NCBI GenBank assembly: GCA_028274465.1
Contig: CM051455.1
Location: 76,680,489 to 76,744,488, forward strand
DNA length: 64,000 nucleotides
DNA from: Plantago ovata
Lineage: Eukaryota > Streptophyta > Magnoliopsida > Lamiales > Plantaginaceae
Direction of reading: 5' to 3'
Positions 1-10,757 of the stretch are shown here, one piece after another. The position numbers were made by a program, and so were the translations under genes. Numbering within the stretch: position 1 is the stretch's first letter; every line of letters begins with the position of its first letter. The notes beneath the pieces were generated by a model. The model searched no databases. It had not been told where the DNA came from and worked only from the letters and a program-made list of their open reading frames with translations.

Positions 1-1195
1 CGAAGTTGAAGATATCTGCAAGACAATAAAAGTTAGTTTCCAGCTCTTTGAACCTCCACCTTGGTATCCACGGATGAACAACTTATCGGAAAGAATGCTA
101 GGATATTCTTTATGTGGCAAAGAAGATGGGGCGGCGATTTTCCTCCGGTTGGAATGTGGCGTGCGCGGCTATAGACAGGTAGGGGAGAGCTTTTTATTTT
201 CTCTAAGAAAACTGGTAGAAAGTATGATACATAATTCACCATGTCAAAAGCTCTCTAATAGTCTACTATATATAGTAGTCAATAGAAGCCTAAAGAAGAA
301 TCAATTAGACTTCATAAAGGAATAAGAATCTAATTCTTATTGCACAAGGAAACCAATTTAAGTCTAGATTCATTCCCAATCGAATTAAAACTCGATCAGA
401 AAAATCTAACTTATCCCTTGACTTCTAATATGGGAAGGAGTCAAACTCCTCCCCATACTACTACTGGTCGCGCGGCTCATCAAGGGGGTTAGGTAGGTCC
501 CGATTTTAGGACCCACTTAAAATTCTAAGGCAGTTCAAACTCCATGTAGATTTTTTCCATGTGCATATATTAATTCTAAATTAACATATCCTTTCAAATC
601 AAACCTCTATTGTATTTCTAAAATATAATCTTTAATTGTATTTACATAAAATACAATTAACCAATTCAATTAATAATTCCAAATTATTAATTGAGCCACA
701 AATAATTATAATTAATTCCAAAGCAATTATAATTCATCGATCACAATTAATTCTAAATTAATTGCGATTCCATCTTCAAGGATATTCGGATAAGCTGAAT
801 CACCACATAGTGTGACCCATAGGGCCTCATTGTATTAAGCAAGTGCTACACTAGGCAACATGGAATTCCTAGACGGTTCCATTTGCAATATTAATACATG
901 AGGACATTTGAGAGGTTTCTCAAAGCAAGCCCTTTCGTTGTGAAGTCTGTTGCGCTCAACGCGGCGATGGTAACGTCCCTTCATCTGACTAACTCGAATG
1001 CATCTAGGATCGATGAAGTGTCTATCCCAATAATACATGCACGGGCGTCTTCAGTGAGTTGCTTGGTGAATCCAATATCTATTATGACTATCATAATAAT
1101 ATTGATACGCTGGCCAGCGGTTTAACCAATCACAACTATGAACGACTGTGAGCAGTGCTCTCCTGCGCTACACGTGAGAGTTGAATCCTTCACAG
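1..1195. other. Unclassified AT-rich region, possibly an old LTR-like repeat
   Basis: I see no convincing gene here; the short open frames are not protein-like. Positions 540-780 are dominated by AATTAATT-type AT-rich words. Positions 790-1195 are more complex, with a tract around 805-835 (tgtgacccatagggcctc) of the kind seen in noncoding parts of plant LTR elements. This is only a resemblance. Pieces of this region (878-901 and 1110-1138) are copied again in the patchwork at 1196-1460. Confidence 0.35.
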
Positions 1196-1460
1196 AAAAC
1201 TAGACTATACAATACCTGAGCTAATAACGTTCATAGGCAATGGTCACAAACACTTAGTCATAACTAATAACGTTCCATTTGCAATATCTGGCCAGCGGTT
1301 TAACCAATACCTGGCCAGCGGTTTAACCAATCACAACTAATAACCAAACACTTAGTCATAACCAATACCTGGCCAGCGGTTTAACCAATCACAACTAATA
1401 ACGTTCCATTTGCAATATTAATACATGAGCAATGGTCACAAACACTTAGTCTATACAATA
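1196..1460. repeat. Patchwork of short templated repeats (filler-like DNA)
   Basis: This stretch is built from short pieces copied from both flanks. The 21-mer starting ctggccagcggtttaacc, unique at 1110-1130 to the left, recurs at 1288, 1311 and 1369. The piece ccatttgcaatattaatac, from 878, recurs at 1406 and in shorter form at 1275. The piece gcaatggtcacaaacactta, from the gypsy A end at 1429-1450, recurs at 1237 and in part at 1344. The connector ctaataacgtt appears at 1220, 1264 and 1395. The mixture fits error-prone double-strand-break repair with repeated template switching at the truncated end of element A. An assembly artefact cannot be excluded from sequence alone. Confidence 0.65.
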
Positions 1461-1815
1461 AAAAATTTAAAACAATTTTGCATTGAACTCCACACAACAT
1501 CATGCAAAAACTAGACTAAGGATGAATGCATACGAACAAACTAAATCCTAAGAAAACGGTAAATGTGCAAACAAAGGTTTTTACGAGTTAAAATGAGAAA
1601 AATAAGTTATTGAAATACCCGAAGATACCCCCCCTAACCTGAACTTCGTCGTGCGTCCCGAACGTCGAAAGTGGAATGTTGGGTGAGAGATAGAAGTGTT
1701 CCTGTAACCTGTACTACTCAAGGAAACTCGTGAAAAACCAAGACAGATGATAAAAGAGGTAAAAATATCAATATTGTTGCGTACGAGGCCCAAGTTAGGT
1801 TTCCGGACACCCGGA

Positions 1816-1960
1816 GTCCTGGGCGCCCCAGGCGCACTGCCCCAGGTGTGGGGCGGTCCGCCTGGGGCGTCCAGGGCACCTGGGAGTCCCTGGTCTTCCC
1901 AGGCGCACCGCCCCACGTGGGGGGCGGTCCGCCTGGGGCGTCCAGACTCCCTAGAGCCCG
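1816..1960. repeat. GC-rich palindromic modules inside gypsy A
   Basis: A GC-rich island in AT-rich surroundings, made of alternating short inverted repeats such as ggggcggtccgcctgggg, cgccccaggcgcac and cccaggcgcaccgcccc. Equivalent islands, with different exact sequence, occur in gypsy B (7026-7140), gypsy C (17620-17705), the LTRs of A and B, and the solo LTR. The open frames crossing it on both strands are by-products of the GC-rich repeat and not genes. Confidence 0.6.
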
Positions 1961-2214
1961 GAAAATGTCCCCGAAAGCAAAAAATACCATGTTTTTACCT
2001 AATTTATCATCAAAAACAGACTTCTAACACATTTAGTAAAAGAAATAAGTGTTCAATGTATGCATGCAATGCAACAAATCGATAAAACTCCGGGTTGCCT
2101 CCCGGAAAGCGCCATCGTTTATTAGTCTCTGACTCGACTTCTTCGTCTCCTTCAGCTCCTACCAGGACGGGTACTAGCCTTCCCCCTCATGGATCTCTTC
2201 CTCATACCTAGTAC

Positions 2215-3991
2215 CTAAGAATGAGAATGAACAAACGCATCAAGTCCAATAAAACTTATGGGGCGAGAAACATTAAAGCGTGGTCTAGGATCAGAAACGG
2301 CTTGCAACACATGTTGCTTGCCATCCACCTTAATAGTGCAAGTTCTCCGATAGATGTCGATTACAGAGCGCAATTTGGTCAAGAAAGTTCTTCCCAAGAG
2401 AACCACATCACTCATCCCAGGTGTTGATGCCTGGCATCACAAAGAAATTGGTGTAAACAGAAGCGTCACCAATCTTTATCAACACATTCTTCACTATGCC
2501 TTCCGGTCGTACAAAGGTTCCATCTGCCAGCTGCACAATGGCCTTATGTTTCTCGATCTCTCCCAGACCACTCTTCCAGAACACATTCATTGGAAGCACA
2601 TTAGAGTATGCTCCCGTATCATGTGTAGCACGGACACCATCGAGGCTACCAATCCCAACCTTAACATCAAACCTATCAGGAATTGGTTCGGGATCATTAG
2701 GTTCTTCATCACTTACATCGAATCCCAGGCCTTTATCTTCCTCCTTGGCCAATGGAGACTCGTCTTGTGCACAACACTTGCACGCAGCAACTTGCTTAAT
2801 GGTGATTTCCACCGGAAGATCTCCCACCAAGGTGATCGACATGGACCTCTCAGTGTTACTAGGGAACTTCCCTTGCGCCTTACTAGCTCCACGGTCTATC
2901 AACTCTTGCATCTTCTGGTGTGCAAGCTTAGTACTAGCTTCCAGCTGATCTAGGCGAGCACTTGTCTTCTTCGAATCCTCCTCGAATCTCTTCAGAAATC
3001 CTTGGGTGAAATCTACCAATTTCTGTAAATTATCCAAGAGAGTAGCAGACTTGGATTGAGATGCTTCGGCCTTAGGGGCAGGATTTCCACAATGGTCGTT
3101 TCCGTAGTTGCGATTACTACGGCCTACCCAGTAAACACTATCGTTTGCCAACTCAGACCTACACATATGAGCCTCATGCCCATAATTCTTGCATACCCTG
3201 CATACCTCATTGGAAAGAGATGATCCAATCGAGCTCTTAAGAACTTGCCTCATCTCATTGGCGAAGCCATCACACCGATCCCCACTCACTCCGTTCACTT
3301 GAACCTCTGGTCTTGCTGGAGCTTCAGTTCCACGCCTCTTGAACATGGCCCTTGGATCCTTGAACTGAGATCCCTTAGCAAGCCTTTCAAAACACGCCCA
3401 CACATCCTCGGCGGTCTCCTCCTAGATATTTCCATGGCACTGGAAATCCACCACCTGTTAGCTCTCATAAGTAAGCCCATTATAGAAGTGTTGGACGAGA
3501 TCAGAAAGCTCCATCCTATGGTGAGGGCACTTATTCATGAGGTCCTTGAACCTCTCGAGAGCAGTGTAGATGGTCTCATCATAGTCTTGCTTGAAACCAC
3601 TGATTTGCGCCTTCAGCGTGGTAGTCAAAGTATGGGGAAAATATTTCTCCATAAAAGCATAAAACACCTTGGCCCAGGTGTCTAGCGGTCCGGCTTCCAG
3701 AGAGCCTAACCATGCCTTGGCTTTATCACCAGGCCCCATAGCAAAAACCTTCATCCTCAGCTCATCATCCGTTATCCCTGCTCCAGGCCTTGGAAGATTG
3801 TTGATGAAATCCTCAATATCATTCAAGTATCCCATAACATCCTCCCTAGCCAACCCATAGAACCTCGGGAGTTGCTGGAACATGTAATGATTGATCTCCA
3901 AATCACGAGTTGCAGTAGAAAGAACAATAGCCGGACCTCTCATCCGTTCTTGGTTGGGTTGAACCCATGATTTCAAAAGTGGGCGAGCCAT
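2215..3991 (-). pseudogene. Gypsy A gag-protease (broken)
   Basis: On the minus strand the likely start is the ATG at 3991 (MARPLLKSW). The N-terminal part has the usual gypsy capsid region, with a W-AKVFYAFMEKYFP segment followed by LERFKDLMNKCPHH. A CX2CX4HX4C zinc knuckle (C-R-V-C...H...C) lies at 3202-3161. The aspartic protease active site D-T-G is at 2620-2612, followed by the flap-like LADGTFVRPEG and, in a shifted frame, an LTKLRSVIDIYRR segment. Stops near 3456 and 3424 and a frameshift near 2410 break the frame. Family knowledge: gag packages the RNA and the protease matures it. No reverse transcriptase follows, so a complete pol was never visible here. The copy is related to gypsy B but not identical to it. 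Confidence 0.75.
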
Positions 3992-4163
3992 CACAAAACC
4001 AGAATTTTTGTGACAGAAGTAACTCACAACCAAAAATCAGTCCTGTTAGAAATTGCCAAAATCTGGAATTCAACTACTAATCGAGACAAACTAACTAAAC
4101 TACTAACTCTAAAAATTGAATGCTGAAAATATAAGTAAGCTAAAGAGTAAAAAGGAGTTATAG

Positions 4164-4181
4164 TCCCCGACAACGGCGCCA
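4164..4181 (-). promoter_or_regulatory. Primer binding site (tRNA-Asp type) of gypsy A
   Basis: The minus strand reads TGGCGCCGTTGTCGGGGA. This is complementary to the 3' end of plant tRNA-Asp with one difference (T for C). It lies 4 bases inside the LTR end at 4186, the expected place for priming minus-strand cDNA. Confidence 0.8.
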
Positions 4182-4185
4182 ATTT

Positions 4186-5696
4186 GATGAACGAGATTGT
4201 CAGACTCAAACAATCAAATAAATTTGTTTGAAAGCCAAAGGGCAATTCACAACTACACAAAATACGTAGTGCAGAGGTAAGATGACCTCGAGTGTCGATC
4301 TGTAGGGAATAAACTAGCTTTAACTAAATAACTATATATAATTTCAGAAAAAAAAATTATATTAACTCGACTTAACAATATATGGAGAAAGCTGGTGATA
4401 GTATGCTCGTTCTAAGCATCAAGTTCTAATTATGCATGAAAGTGCAACTCGTACTGCCTTAAAAGTAATTCGATTTACAAACACCAAAGACAGATTTGTA
4501 GACGTGTATTTTGAAAGCTTCCTATCTATACTAATACTTGGCTAAGGTTGTCAGTCTTAGTTCAAGCACTACTTGCAAATTATATATAATCGAATCGATG
4601 ATCTTAAATTGTCCTAGTGTTTCTAACACTTTTCTACGAAGATATATGGCTTAGTCATATCAAAGAATCAAATTAAGATAATTAAACAAGTAAAAGACTC
4701 AGAAACTCAATCATGCATAATACGAACCCTAACTACGAATTCACATACTATCACCAACTAGATGCTTAGCTACTCATATCAATAACACAATCAACAATCA
4801 TAATCAAAGAAATAATGAATGAAAACATGTTTAATTGAAAGATAAATAGCAGAATTGTGAGATACAAGGTTACCACCAAAGGTTGTCAATCTCCGGTAAA
4901 TGGCTAAAACTCACAATGATCTAGAAAGGTGAGATAAAACGGTGTCCAAATCTCTCCTCTAGCTCCAAATTCGCTAAGATACAAAGGTTCTAAGAGAAAA
5001 TATACCCAGAACAAGCTCTAGGGTTTAAGTATGTAAAATAATGATGAAAGATATGAAAAATCGCAGCTTTTACAAATTTATATATAGCTGTCGGAAGCTC
5101 CCCGGCGGACCGTCCCGTACGCGGCGGTCCGCCTGACACGGGCAACAAGTTTGACATAAGTTCGAACAGAGATTCCGGGTGCGTCCAAACTCGGATTGGC
5201 ACGTAAGATCCACCGTTGGATATCTCTTCGAGTTAGCTACGCGTAGGTTGTAATCTCATCCCAATCCAATATTGTATGAAAGACTGGTGCCCAAAATACT
5301 TAGACTATGCAAATGGAACTTCGAGATTTCACTTCAAAGGCTCCAAAATCTTCACCCGAACTCCGAATGAACTACCGTTTCCGCCTCATACAAGATATCT
5401 CGAATCTTTCATGTTCTCCTTGGCCTTGGGCACGGCTTTGAGCTCCGAAACTTGGTCTTTTGGCCTTGAAACACGTCCCGGTACTCTTTGACACACCACG
5501 GGTGATCTTGTTACACCAAAACTTCAATGTTTCGCCATGATTTACATCCAAAAGTGCGATTTTCACCTAAAACCTGAAAATAACAAAAGAAATGGAAACG
5601 TGACACTATTCTAACAAAATGCACTAAAATGCATGCAAGAGGATAGCTAAATTGGTGAAAATGACCCGAATGATAGTGTAAAAAACTCTGTCATCA
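4186..5696 (-). repeat. 5' LTR of gypsy A
   Basis: Minus-strand LTR of about 1,511 bp. It begins TGATGACAGAG at 5696 and ends CTCGTTCATCA at 4186, giving TGATGA/TCATCA inverted ends. The primer site follows directly. It shares its first ~300 bp with the LTRs of B (10758) and the solo LTR (24924), including the gtgtcacgtttcc tract and the text around 5130-5090 with ggcggtccgcc. The end next to the primer site matches the ends of C and the solo LTR (ttgtagttgtgaattgcc type). Confidence 0.8.
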
Positions 5697-5697
5697 G

Positions 5698-6765
5698 CAA
5701 CATGGTAGGAATCCTCGTGGTGGATATTGGAATAAGGGGTTTCGAAGCAACCAAGGTTATGCACACCAAAACCAGACCTATGGACCTAACCAAGACCGTA
5801 GAAATCTCAACTTCGGTAATGATCATTGTGAGAACCCTCCCCCTAGAACCAAAGCACCTAAGTCCAAGTCAACTGCTCTCTTGGATACTTTGCAGAAGAT
5901 GGTTGATAATAGTCAGGGGTTTATGAAGAGGTATGAGGAAGATTCGGAGAAGACGAGGAGTAGGCTCGATCAATTGGAGGTAAGTACTAGGCTTGCTCAC
6001 TAAAAGATGCAAGAGCTAATAGACCGTGGAGCGAGTAGGGAGCAGGGGAAGTTGCCTAGAAATACTGAGAAGTCGATGTCCATCACTTTGGTAGAAGATC
6101 TCCCTGTGGAGATTACCATTAAGAAGGTTGTGGCGTGCAAGTGTTGCGAAAACGGTGAGCCTCCACTTGCTAAGGAGGAAGATAAGGGCCTTGGTTTTGA
6201 TGTGAGTGATAAGGAGCAAGAGGATCCTGAGCCAATTGCTGATAGCTTCGATGTTAAGATTGGGGTTGGTAGTCTCGATGATGTCCGTGCTACACTAGAT
6301 ACGGGATCTTACTCTAATGTGTTCCCCATGAATGTGTTTGAGAAGAGTGGCCTAGGAGAGCTTGCGAGGCACAAGGCCATTGTGCAACTAGCGGATGGAT
6401 CCTTTGTACGACCGGAGGGCATTGTGAAGAATGTATTGGTCAAGATTGGTTAAGCTTTTGTTTACACCAATTTTGTTTTGATGCCGGCGTCTACACCTGG
6501 GATAAGTGATGTTGTTCTCTTGGGGCGAACATCATTGACCAAATTACGCTCCGTAATCGACATCTACAGGAGAACTTGCACCATTGAGGTGGATGGTAAG
6601 CAACATGTGTTGCAAGCCGTATCTGATCCTAGTCCTCGCCTTAATGTTTCTCATGCTATTAACTTTTTTGGTCCTGCTGTGTATGTTATTTCTCATTCTC
6701 AGGTACTGGGTATGAGGAAGAGATTGATGAAGGGGAAGTCTAGTACTCGTAAGGGCAAGAAATAA
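5698..6765 (+). pseudogene. Gypsy B gag C-terminus and aspartic protease (broken)
   Basis: The frame opens in an Asn/Gly/Arg-rich linker and continues into the coiled segment LLDTLQKMVDNSQGF and the protease. The active site is D-T-G at 6298-6306 (ATLDTGSYSNVFP). A hydrophobic LLGRTSLTKL plus IDIYRRTCTIEVDG segment at 6510-6600 is the usual C-terminal half of a retroviral-type protease. Stops at 6001 (TAA where element A has CAA) and at 6451 break the frame. The frame ends at 6765 in a lysine-rich tail (RKRLMKGKSSTRKGKK). No polymerase follows. Residues around the active site are better preserved than in A. Confidence 0.75.
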
Positions 6766-7025
6766 AGAGCGAGAAGAAGTCGAGTCAGAGACTTTTCAAA
6801 CAATGGCACTTTCCGGGAGGCAACCCGGAGTTTTATTGCTTTCTTGATCGCATACATACATCGAATAATTGTTTTGTTTTTGATAAATTTTTGTGGTTTG
6901 TGTATTGTTTTGTGCTTATTGTATGTGTTTGAGTGAAGTTTTTCGAGTGTTGCAGTGAGGAAAATGTTTTGGAGTGAAACTTTTGTGAGAGGGGCCGAAA
7001 AAATTCGGCCCCCAGCCTCTGTAAG

Positions 7026-7140
7026 TGGGAGGTGCACCGCCTCCCATGGGGGGCGGTCCGCCCCTCATCACCCGAGAGCTCCAGCTCTCGGGTGCTGTGG
7101 GGCGCACCGCCCCACACCCGGGGCGGTCCGCCCCACAGTG
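7026..7140. repeat. GC-rich palindromic modules in gypsy B
   Basis: Palindromic pieces such as ggggcggtccgcccc, gagagctccagctctc and ggggcgcaccgcccc lie between the protease and the accessory ORF. The corresponding place in A (1816-1960) has the same design with other words. Open frames through this stretch on both strands are rejected as genes. Confidence 0.6.
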
Positions 7141-7915
7141 CCAGAAATCTCAAAAGCGAGATTTTCCTCTCCTTCATCTCATTCTTCATCTTTTCTCTCC
7201 CATTTACTCCCAAAATCGATAATTCCCCAAAAATCTTCACTCTTCCATAATTCTTTCCATTCTCCACCAAATTTTGTGTTCTTTAGCTTGAATCGAAGCC
7301 CATTACGTGCTCTTCATCTTCATCCGAACAAATTCTTCATACTCCATCCGATTTCCAGATCTGAGATAACCCCTCAAGAACCCTAATTTTCGAAATTGGG
7401 GTTTCTTGATTTTTGCTTCAATGGAGCTTATATGATGTATGGGTTACTTGTTTGTGTGTTTATTACATGATTTCTCTATCAATTGCATGCTTAATTTCAT
7501 TGGGATGGTTGAATTGGGGCTTTTGCTCAATCAGAATTTCTAAGTCTTGATTGCATCGTTTTGATTCGTTCATGCCTATTTAAATTCGAGCAAATTGATA
7601 TGATGACCATAGATTATTGGGTAGAACACTTGACTGGGTAGATTGTGAGTTTTTTTTGGTGATTTTTGATACTATGGTATGCATGTTGCCTTATGAATTT
7701 GAGGTTATTCGTTGTCTAGCATGAGCTTTGAGTATGATACAGTAATGATTGTGATGAATTGCATGATTTTTTTTAGCATAGGTAGCTAGACTAGAACATG
7801 GGGTAAGGGAGTAGAGTTGGTCGAAGTTGACACTCGTTTACTTGCACACATTGCATTTGCATTAGCATATCGTTATTTTTTAGTACAAGATACTAATTGC
7901 TGCGTTTTAGGTACC
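7141..7915 (+). other. Noncoding leader between protease and accessory ORF of gypsy B
   Basis: About 775 bp without a protein-like frame. A pyrimidine-rich start (7150-7290, ttcatctcattcttcatc type) is followed by a T-rich, 5'UTR-like stretch. The ending ttttaggtaccATGG at 7903-7919 suggests a 3' splice site or leader just before the accessory ORF start. The layout resembles a transcript leader with its own intron; this is inference. Confidence 0.3.
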
Positions 7916-9237
7916 ATGGTTCGTGATAAGAAGAAAGCAGGGTCATCCAAGAGCAAGAAGGGAAAGGGATTAGCCTCGAGCTCCCGAGCCATCGGAGCCT
8001 ATGAACCATCTCTCTAAGCGATCTCTATTCGAATGGACCTTGAGGAGGAAGCTGCCTCAATTAAGCCCCGCTCCATAGTCCGTGACGGCAAAATCCAAAT
8101 CCCAGCAAGCCATGCTAACACACCGGCATGCCGAATGCTCTATAGCTTGGAGGGGAAAAGGAAGTGGAAATGGTACACCTCCAACCGGTTCCAGGGGTAT
8201 GATGTATCCCTACTTCAAGTGTTCTACAAAGGATACACAGACCGTGCGGCTATAGGGGTATCCCAGTATGGAACATACTAGTGCCGTGGACCCCCCAGAC
8301 GATTTCAGACATCATCCATTTAGGGGAAAGGGAGTTCACCGGGAGTGCACACGCTTACAGGTACTCGAGGGCCAACCGGGTGATTGACGACAGCGTTACA
8401 CATGTGATTTGCCATAGGGATTATGTGTACCCATATGGCAATAGACCGGAGAGACTGAACAGGAAGGACCTCGACCTTGAGGCTAGGACGACTATGAAGT
8501 TCATCATGGCCAATCTCATTCCTCGGACCAATGATACTTCGATTCAACCATGGTATGCAGAGCTTATCTACTGTCTTTTGGGTCAGCATAACATTAACAT
8601 CTGCAACATCATCTATGAAGAGTATGAGAGGCATTGGAACAAAAAGAGGAAGCCCTTTGTCTTTCCCTGCCTGATCACCGCCTACTGCAAGTACCACAGC
8701 GTAGAGGGTATTGACGAGACTGGCTCAGTCACCTCGACCTTGATTCCAGCATCTATCACTGAGCAGGAGCATAGGTTCCGACAGACCATACCTTCAGCTG
8801 CCGCCGATGACTCACCACCTTCCTCACCGATTGATGAGGATGACATGGAGACAGATGATCGGGACCCTATTCCGGACACTATTCCAGACACTGTCGCTCC
8901 TAGTGGGTCACAGCAGCCACCTCGGGCCACACGTGGTTCCCGTGTATTTGATTTTACTGAGCTCAGGACCTACCTCGATGAAAGATTCCATGGGTTCGAT
9001 GCCAATGCTGCAAACCTGACCACCACTGTACAGGGTTTGCAACATACTCTCGATGGATATGTTGCCCAGCGCAACAGTGATTGGGAGCTCGCGGAGGAGC
9101 ATTGCCAGAATGATATGCAGCTCATTTTGCAGTAGCAGATGCTCTTGGACCGGCAGCAGGAGACCCTACAGCAGTCCTAGGATCTTCTCTCTGAGATGTG
9201 GAATGACTATTACGGGGATTATGACCCGGATTACTAG
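7916..9237 (+). pseudogene. Gypsy B accessory ORF, 'putative plant transposon protein'-like (broken)
   Basis: The likely start is ATGGTTCGTG at 7916. The N-terminus is Lys/Ser-rich (MVRDKKKAGSSKSKKGKG). The middle has a globular part with KRKWKWYTSNRFQGYDVSLL, then VPWTPQTISDIIHLGEREF, then the diagnostic-looking MKFIMANLIPRTND and LGQHNINICNIIYEEY segments around 8500-8640. That last pattern resembles the domain annotated in plants as putative plant transposon protein (PF20167-like, from memory). A Pro/Asp/Ser-rich linker follows, then a coiled coil near 8960-9130. A stop at 8015, a frameshift near 8278, and TAG codons at 9133 and 9178 (both likely from CAG) break it. It sits where Athila-type elements carry an extra 3' gene. 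Function unknown. Confidence 0.6.
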
Positions 9238-9841
9238 TCTTTTCACATGTCCATTCTGGTATACTCAGCCGACAGAGGCCACAGATTCGGTAACATATTA
9301 TCACTTTATATTCCTCATTCTCTTTTGTTGGGGACCAGCTTGAGCTTCGTGTGGGGGGTGTTATGTGAACTTTGATGTTAGTATTGTATGACTTATGTCG
9401 TTGAGTATTGTATCTTGTACCTTTGTTTGCACGTTTACTGCTTTCTTAGGATTTAGTTTGTTCGTATGCATTCATCCTTAGTCTAGTTTTTGCATAATGT
9501 TGTGTGGAGTTTATTGCCAAATTTTTTGAAATTTTTTATTGTATGGACTAAGTGATTGTGACCATTTCCCATACATTGCATCTCTATGGAATAGTTTGAG
9601 GTTTGTCTCGCTTGGCTTGTCATATTTATATGTGCACTAGTTAAATTTGGTAGTCTCGACATCACTATGTGGTGTTATCTCTACTGCGGTTCGCGAAGGC
9701 CTTATAAAATGTTGCATGTTAGAGTCTTTGGTTGTATTCTCGTGTAATTATGTACGTAAGAGGCAACAAGTCTTCACCTTGCTTTTGAGATTGCTAAATG
9801 CCTAGGAAGGAGGTAGACTGAGGTGTGTGATCCTTTGTTTG

Positions 9842-9865
9842 AAACCTATTCTAACGAATAGGTTT
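9842..9865 (+). other. RNA hairpin 1 in gypsy B
   Basis: A perfect 10-bp inverted repeat, AAACCTATTC and GAATAGGTTT, with a TAAC loop, followed by tgggagg. A sister hairpin lies 113 bases downstream. Confidence 0.6.
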
Positions 9866-9954
9866 TGGGAGGGGGTTACTTCCATTATGACTTGTTTTTC
9901 GTCTTGTTGAGTCATGTCGAGTTTGTTTTTATTTTTCTTGTGAGTTTGTGCTCC

Positions 9955-9976
9955 AACCTATTCTTTCGAATAGGTT
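9955..9976 (+). other. RNA hairpin 2 in gypsy B
   Basis: A 9-bp inverted repeat, AACCTATTC and GAATAGGTT, with a TTTC loop. The stem is the same as in hairpin 1, the loop differs, and the trailing ggggagg is similar. Confidence 0.6.
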
Positions 9977-10745
9977 TGGGGAGGTCGTTGTAGTGTCATT
10001 GTTATTTCCTTTCATTGTACTTTCATTGTGCTACTACTGGCTATATAAAAAAAAAAATAGAAGAAAAAAAAAGAGAAAAATTCCAGAATCTGGAAAAATA
10101 AACAAAAAAAGAGAAAAAAGAATAAGACCCAAAAAAGCAAAAGAAGGGTCCAAGTAAGCCAAAAGCAGTTTTAGCAAAGTATTGCATTATTTTTCAGCTT
10201 TTGTAATAGTTTGTAATCGAGTTGTAAATTCTTCATTGTGTTCTCGTGTCGCCTAGTCCAAGCCTTGTTCTAGACCACCCTCGTCCTGCCATTCAGAAAG
10301 TGGTGAAGAGTTTTACTTTAAGAGTCGGGTAGAATAGAGGAGTGTTGTCTTTTAGGGAACCCTCGTTCGTTTGATGAGAACCAGTATTGGTTCATCCACT
10401 CTTGAGGGAAAGTCTCACTTGGTGAACAGTAGTAAGCCCTCGGTTTCATAGGCACGAGGCAACCATTTGTATTTTGATATGCATCATTACGTCGTCATTG
10501 ACTAGGTCCAGGTAGAGAATGTTACGAGAGACTCCCTTGTTTAACAAAGTGCATATGTGAATGTGTATAGGTTCAATCGAGACATTCTTCAACCTACTTC
10601 CATGTTATTATTTGTATGGTCTTTGTTCATAAGCATTCGGTAGATACAATCGATTATTTCTTCTTGTTTGGCATGAGACTCCTCTTTGTGTTGCATGTAG
10701 GTTGCATAGAGTCTAGCTAGCTGCTTGAGGACAAGCAAAGGTTCG

Positions 10746-10757
10746 GTTTGGGGAGTT
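10746..10757 (+). promoter_or_regulatory. Polypurine-type tract before the gypsy B 3' LTR
   Basis: gtttggggagtt lies immediately before the LTR start TGATGACAG at 10758. The same tract precedes the LTR of gypsy C at 17256-17267. It is the expected plus-strand primer position. Confidence 0.65.

Larger units (their letters stand above)
1430..5696 (-). mobile_element. Gypsy A: gag-protease LTR retrotransposon, 3' truncated
   Basis: Reading the minus strand, the order is 5' LTR (5696-4186), a tRNA-Asp-type primer site (4181-4164), gag (from about 3991), protease (to about 2215), a noncoding tail with GC-rich palindromes (1960-1816), and a tail (1590-1430) that matches the 3' noncoding part of element B (9420-9570). 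Reverse transcriptase, RNase H and integrase are absent: the protease frame passes directly into noncoding sequence. The 3' LTR and the last part of the interior are missing. The tRNA-Asp primer site points to the Athila/Tat side of plant gypsy elements (inference). It looks like a non-autonomous element that relied on proteins from a relative. Confidence 0.75.
9238..10745 (+). other. 3' noncoding region of gypsy B
   Basis: About 1.5 kb with no credible gene. It contains two near-identical hairpins (9842-9865 and 9955-9976), an A-rich low-complexity stretch (10045-10150) and a conserved 3' block (10250-10757) that is shared with gypsy C (16758-17267). The shared block includes the tract gaggacaagcaaaggttcgg before the polypurine tract. 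Confidence 0.6.

Noticed and set aside
1581..2085. Open frames on both strands rich in Pro/Gly/Ala
   Set aside because: They are by-products of the GC-rich palindromes; overlapping frames on both strands have the same composition and no known domain.
2354..2953. Plus-strand frame of 199 codons
   Set aside because: Antisense to the gypsy A protease/gag, which has recognisable motifs on the minus strand.
6833..7270. Overlapping frames on both strands
   Set aside because: Noncoding leader with GC palindromes of gypsy B; no protein-like pattern.
9948..10157. Small Lys-rich ORF with a hydrophobic start
   Set aside because: Created by an A-rich low-complexity stretch in the noncoding 3' part of gypsy B.
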